A DNA stretch of 35,083 nucleotides from Actinomycetota bacterium (GTDB lineage: Bacteria > Actinomycetota > Acidimicrobiia > Acidimicrobiales > JAMDDE01). Made by a program: the position numbers and the translations under genes. Position 1 is the first letter of the stretch; each line of letters opens with the position of its first letter. Below, piece by piece: positions 32,394-35,083 of this stretch. The DNA is taken from contig JAMDDE010000027.1 of assembly GCA_023489235.1 (NCBI GenBank), forward strand, positions 1 to 35,083, written 5' to 3'. The notes below the pieces were generated by a model. The model ran no database searches. It was not told the DNA's origin and worked only from the letters and a program-made list of their open reading frames with translations.

Positions 32394-32672
32394 TGGGCTT
32401 TATGGGCCGGGATTCACGACTACTCCAAACTCCAAGCAGTGCCGACGGTGAAGAAAGGTGTCAACAGCGATCCCTGCTCTTTGGAATAGTTGGTTTTAAG
32501 TGGATAGAGGTGAACAGAGATCACGGAGCTAGAGAAGAGCTGCCAAGTCTTTTCAGCTCGAGTGCACGGAGAGATTAGGAGACTGTGACGAAGCGAATCG
32601 AGGACAGAGGATCAGATCGAAACGGATTTTAGAGAAGATTAGAGATTAGAAAGGATTGAAAGGATAAGGAGC

Positions 32673-34415
32673 ATGACTATGAGATTGACAGGAGCACAAG
32701 CACTCATCAAGAGCTTGGAACAAGAGGGAGTCGAGGTTATCTTTGGTCTTCCCGGGGGAGCTATTTTGCCAGTCTATGATCCAATCATAGACTCGCATAT
32801 CCGTCATATCCTGGTACGACATGAACAAGGTGCAGGACATGCGGGAGAAGGTTATGCACATGTCACCGGGAAACCTGGAGTGGTGATGGTGACCAGTGGG
32901 CCTGCCGCTACGAATATGGTTACAGCATTAGCAGATGCCTATATGGATTCAGTGCCTCTTGTCTGCATCACAGGTCAGGTAGCTACTCCCTCTATAGGCA
33001 CCGATGCCTTCCAGGAAGCTGACATCACGGGTATCACTATGGGGGTTACCAAGCACAACTGGTTGGTAACTCGGTCCGAGGACATTCCTAGAGTAGTGGC
33101 AGAGGCCTTTTATGTGGCCACAACGGGTAGGCCGGGGCCCGTGCTGATAGACGTTCCAAAGGATGTATCCAACGGGATGTTGGAGTGGTATTGGCCGGAG
33201 GATATTGATCTTCCCGGTTATCATCCACCTTCTGCACCAGATCAGTCCCTTGTCGCAAGAGCAGCAAGGTTAATAATAACCGCTGAGCGTCCAGTTATAT
33301 ACGCTGGAGGTGGAGTTTTGAGATCCGAAGCTTCCCATGCTTTGGTGAGGCTTGCCGAGCTGACGGGTATACCTGTGGTCACTACCCTTACTGCGAGAGG
33401 GGTTATTCCCGATGAACATAGGTTGTGCTTGGGTATGCCAGGTATGCATGGAAACTATACGGCAGTGACTGCAATGCAACGGTCCGATCTGCTCATTGCA
33501 TTGGGAGCAAGATTTGATGATCGGGTCACCGGCAAGGTGAGTGCCTTTGCCCCCGGTGCGAAAGTAATCCATGTTGATGTGGATCCAGCCGAGCTGGGCA
33601 AGATACGGCAGGCGGATGTGCCTATAGCCGCTGATTGTCGATTAGCCATCGAAGCTATTCATGAGGCGCTTGTTGCAGATGGCGTGGGTGGACCCAACAG
33701 CCCGCAGTCGGATTTGTCTCCATGGATCGAGCAGATCCGCAAATGGCAGAGAGATTTCCCTTTGACCTATGAGCGGGAGTCGGGTGATGGGGTGGTAAAA
33801 CCCCAGTATGTCATCGAATCCTTGCGGGAGCATACTCCAGACGACACTATTTTGGTTGCGGGCGTTGGTCAGCACCAGATGTGGGCTTCGCAATACTGGC
33901 GCTTCCGTTATCCGCATACTTGGGTCAACTCTGCTGGCTTGGGTACCATGGGTTTTGCTGTTCCTGCAAGCATAGGTGCCAAAGTGGGAAAGCCGTCTGC
34001 CATGGTTTGGGCGGTAGATGGAGATGGTTCTTTCCAAATGACCGCGCAGGAGCTGGTAACAGCAAGTTCGGAAGGGATACCAGTAAAGATTGCTATTTTG
34101 AACAATGCCTATCTGGGCATGGTGCGGCAGTGGCAGGAGATGTTTTACGACGAACGTTACTCCGAAGTATACCTCTCGCCTGATCTGCCTGATTATGTTG
34201 GATGGGCAGAGGCGATGGGTTGTGTAGGCATGCGGGTCACCTCCATGGAAGAGGTTGTGCCAGCTATCGAGAAAGCTAACGAGATAGACGACAGGCCAGT
34301 AGTAATTGACTTCAGGACTGATGTCATGGAGAAGGTTTATCCCATGGTCCCAGCTGGATCCTCCAATGATGACATAATCGTTTATCCGGGGCAGAGGAGA
34401 GAGGAAGATCAATGA
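32673..34415 (+). CDS. ilvB: Acetolactate synthase large subunit (start may be the ATG at 32679)
   Basis: [70 protein letters not shown]-terminal ThDP motif [39 protein letters not shown]. Confidence 0.96.
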   Translation: MTMRLTGAQALIKSLEQEGVEVIFGLPGGAILPVYDPIIDSHIRHILVRHEQGAGHAGEGYAHVTGKPGVVMVTSGPAATNMVTALADAYMDSVPLVCITGQVATPSIGTDAFQEADITGITMGVTKHNWLVTRSEDIPRVVAEAFYVATTGRPGPVLIDVPKDVSNGMLEWYWPEDIDLPGYHPPSAPDQSLVARAARLIITAERPVIYAGGGVLRSEASHALVRLAELTGIPVVTTLTARGVIPDEHRLCLGMPGMHGNYTAVTAMQRSDLLIALGARFDDRVTGKVSAFAPGAKVIHVDVDPAELGKIRQADVPIAADCRLAIEAIHEALVADGVGGPNSPQSDLSPWIEQIRKWQRDFPLTYERESGDGVVKPQYVIESLREHTPDDTILVAGVGQHQMWASQYWRFRYPHTWVNSAGLGTMGFAVPASIGAKVGKPSAMVWAVDGDGSFQMTAQELVTASSEGIPVKIAILNNAYLGMVRQWQEMFYDERYSEVYLSPDLPDYVGWAEAMGCVGMRVTSMEEVVPAIEKANEIDDRPVVIDFRTDVMEKVYPMVPAGSSNDDIIVYPGQRREEDQ

Positions 34416-35041
34416 TGAGCTCGATGAGTTCAACCGATTTGGGTGGCGAGCCAGGATCCACCCTCTCCTCTCTGTTCTCCGAAGGAACGGTTAGAGAGGG
34501 AAATGGTGCTGGCTACCAGAACGGTCATCCCCACATATTAACCGTACTCGTAGAGAACAAGGCTGGTGTTTTGGCCCGTATCGCTTCTCTCTTTGCACGC
34601 AGAGGTTTCAATATATTTTCTCTGGCGGTAGCCCCTACGGAGGATTCTAGGTTCAGTAGAGTGAGCATGGTGGTTGATCTGGCCTCTGCTCCCTTGGAGC
34701 AAATAGTCAAACAATTGGACAAACTCATAAACGTGGTGAGCATATCCGAATTGGATCCCGCTGAGGCAGTTCAAGCTGAGTTGGCACTGATCAGCGTTAA
34801 TGCATCACCCCAAGTGAGAGGTCAGGTCATAGAGCTCGCAGGGATCTTTGGCGCCAAAATTGTCGATGTAGGTCATGAATGTCTTACTGTTATGCTGGCT
34901 GGTGATCCAAGCCAGGTGGACGCCTTTCGCGACCTGATTGCTCCTTATGGGATAGTGGGGGTACAGCGCACCGGTAGTATTGCATTGCCCAAGGCAAATA
35001 AGAGCCTGCCCGATGTAAGTTCAAGACAATCCATTGCGTAG
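34412..35041 (+). CDS. ilvN: Acetolactate synthase small regulatory subunit
   Basis: ACT domain [53 protein letters not shown] overlap with the ilvB stop. Confidence 0.95.
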   Translation: MMSSMSSTDLGGEPGSTLSSLFSEGTVREGNGAGYQNGHPHILTVLVENKAGVLARIASLFARRGFNIFSLAVAPTEDSRFSRVSMVVDLASAPLEQIVKQLDKLINVVSISELDPAEAVQAELALISVNASPQVRGQVIELAGIFGAKIVDVGHECLTVMLAGDPSQVDAFRDLIAPYGIVGVQRTGSIALPKANKSLPDVSSRQSIA

Positions 35042-35083
35042 AGGATGGATTGTATACGCGGTTCCCATGTGCTTGGAGTCAAA

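Noticed and set aside
32393-32578. 61-aa ORF after the ilv terminator (MGFMGRDSRLL...)
   Set aside because: Starts in the terminator T-tract, has no RBS and no domain features. Treated as untranslated leader.
33642-34433. Long antisense ORF (263 aa) opposite ilvB
   Set aside because: Same reasoning: complete overlap with ilvB, no domain-like sequence.

Overview
The window (about 35 kb, moderate GC) looks like an actinobacterial core-genome segment, possibly Acidimicrobiia-like; taxonomy is inferred from gene order and protein flavour only. Left to right: a GT2 family membrane glycosyltransferase and a DUF5719-like secreted protein; ftsH (-) and a CPBP/CAAX protease; phosphomannomutase, Trm112-like, SIS-domain sugar isomerase and ahcY; secA-prfB; ftsE-ftsX; cysteine desulfurase-mnmA; a secreted beta-propeller protein (-) divergent from a D-Ala-D-Ala carboxypeptidase; an SCP2-domain protein; ligA (-); gatC-gatA-gatB; ilvD; ilvB-ilvN. 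I found no tRNA, rRNA, CRISPR array, IS element or phage genes. The strongest signal missing from the supplied ORF track is between ilvD and ilvB. It is a 28-aa leader peptide ORF (32248-32334, MSNMTRIATSTAKSSAYSVTAILVVVVT*) ending in a run of Ala-Ile-Leu-Val-Val-Val-Val-Thr codons. Three consecutive inverted repeats accompany it, the last being a 9-bp perfect hairpin followed by a T-rich tract. This fits a translation-coupled branched-chain amino acid attenuator, possibly leaderless. I could not identify the antiterminator pairing by eye. Other observations are smaller: palindromes and phased repeats in intergenic regions, a short AHCY, gene insertions into a conserved cluster, overlapping genes, and low-complexity inserts.
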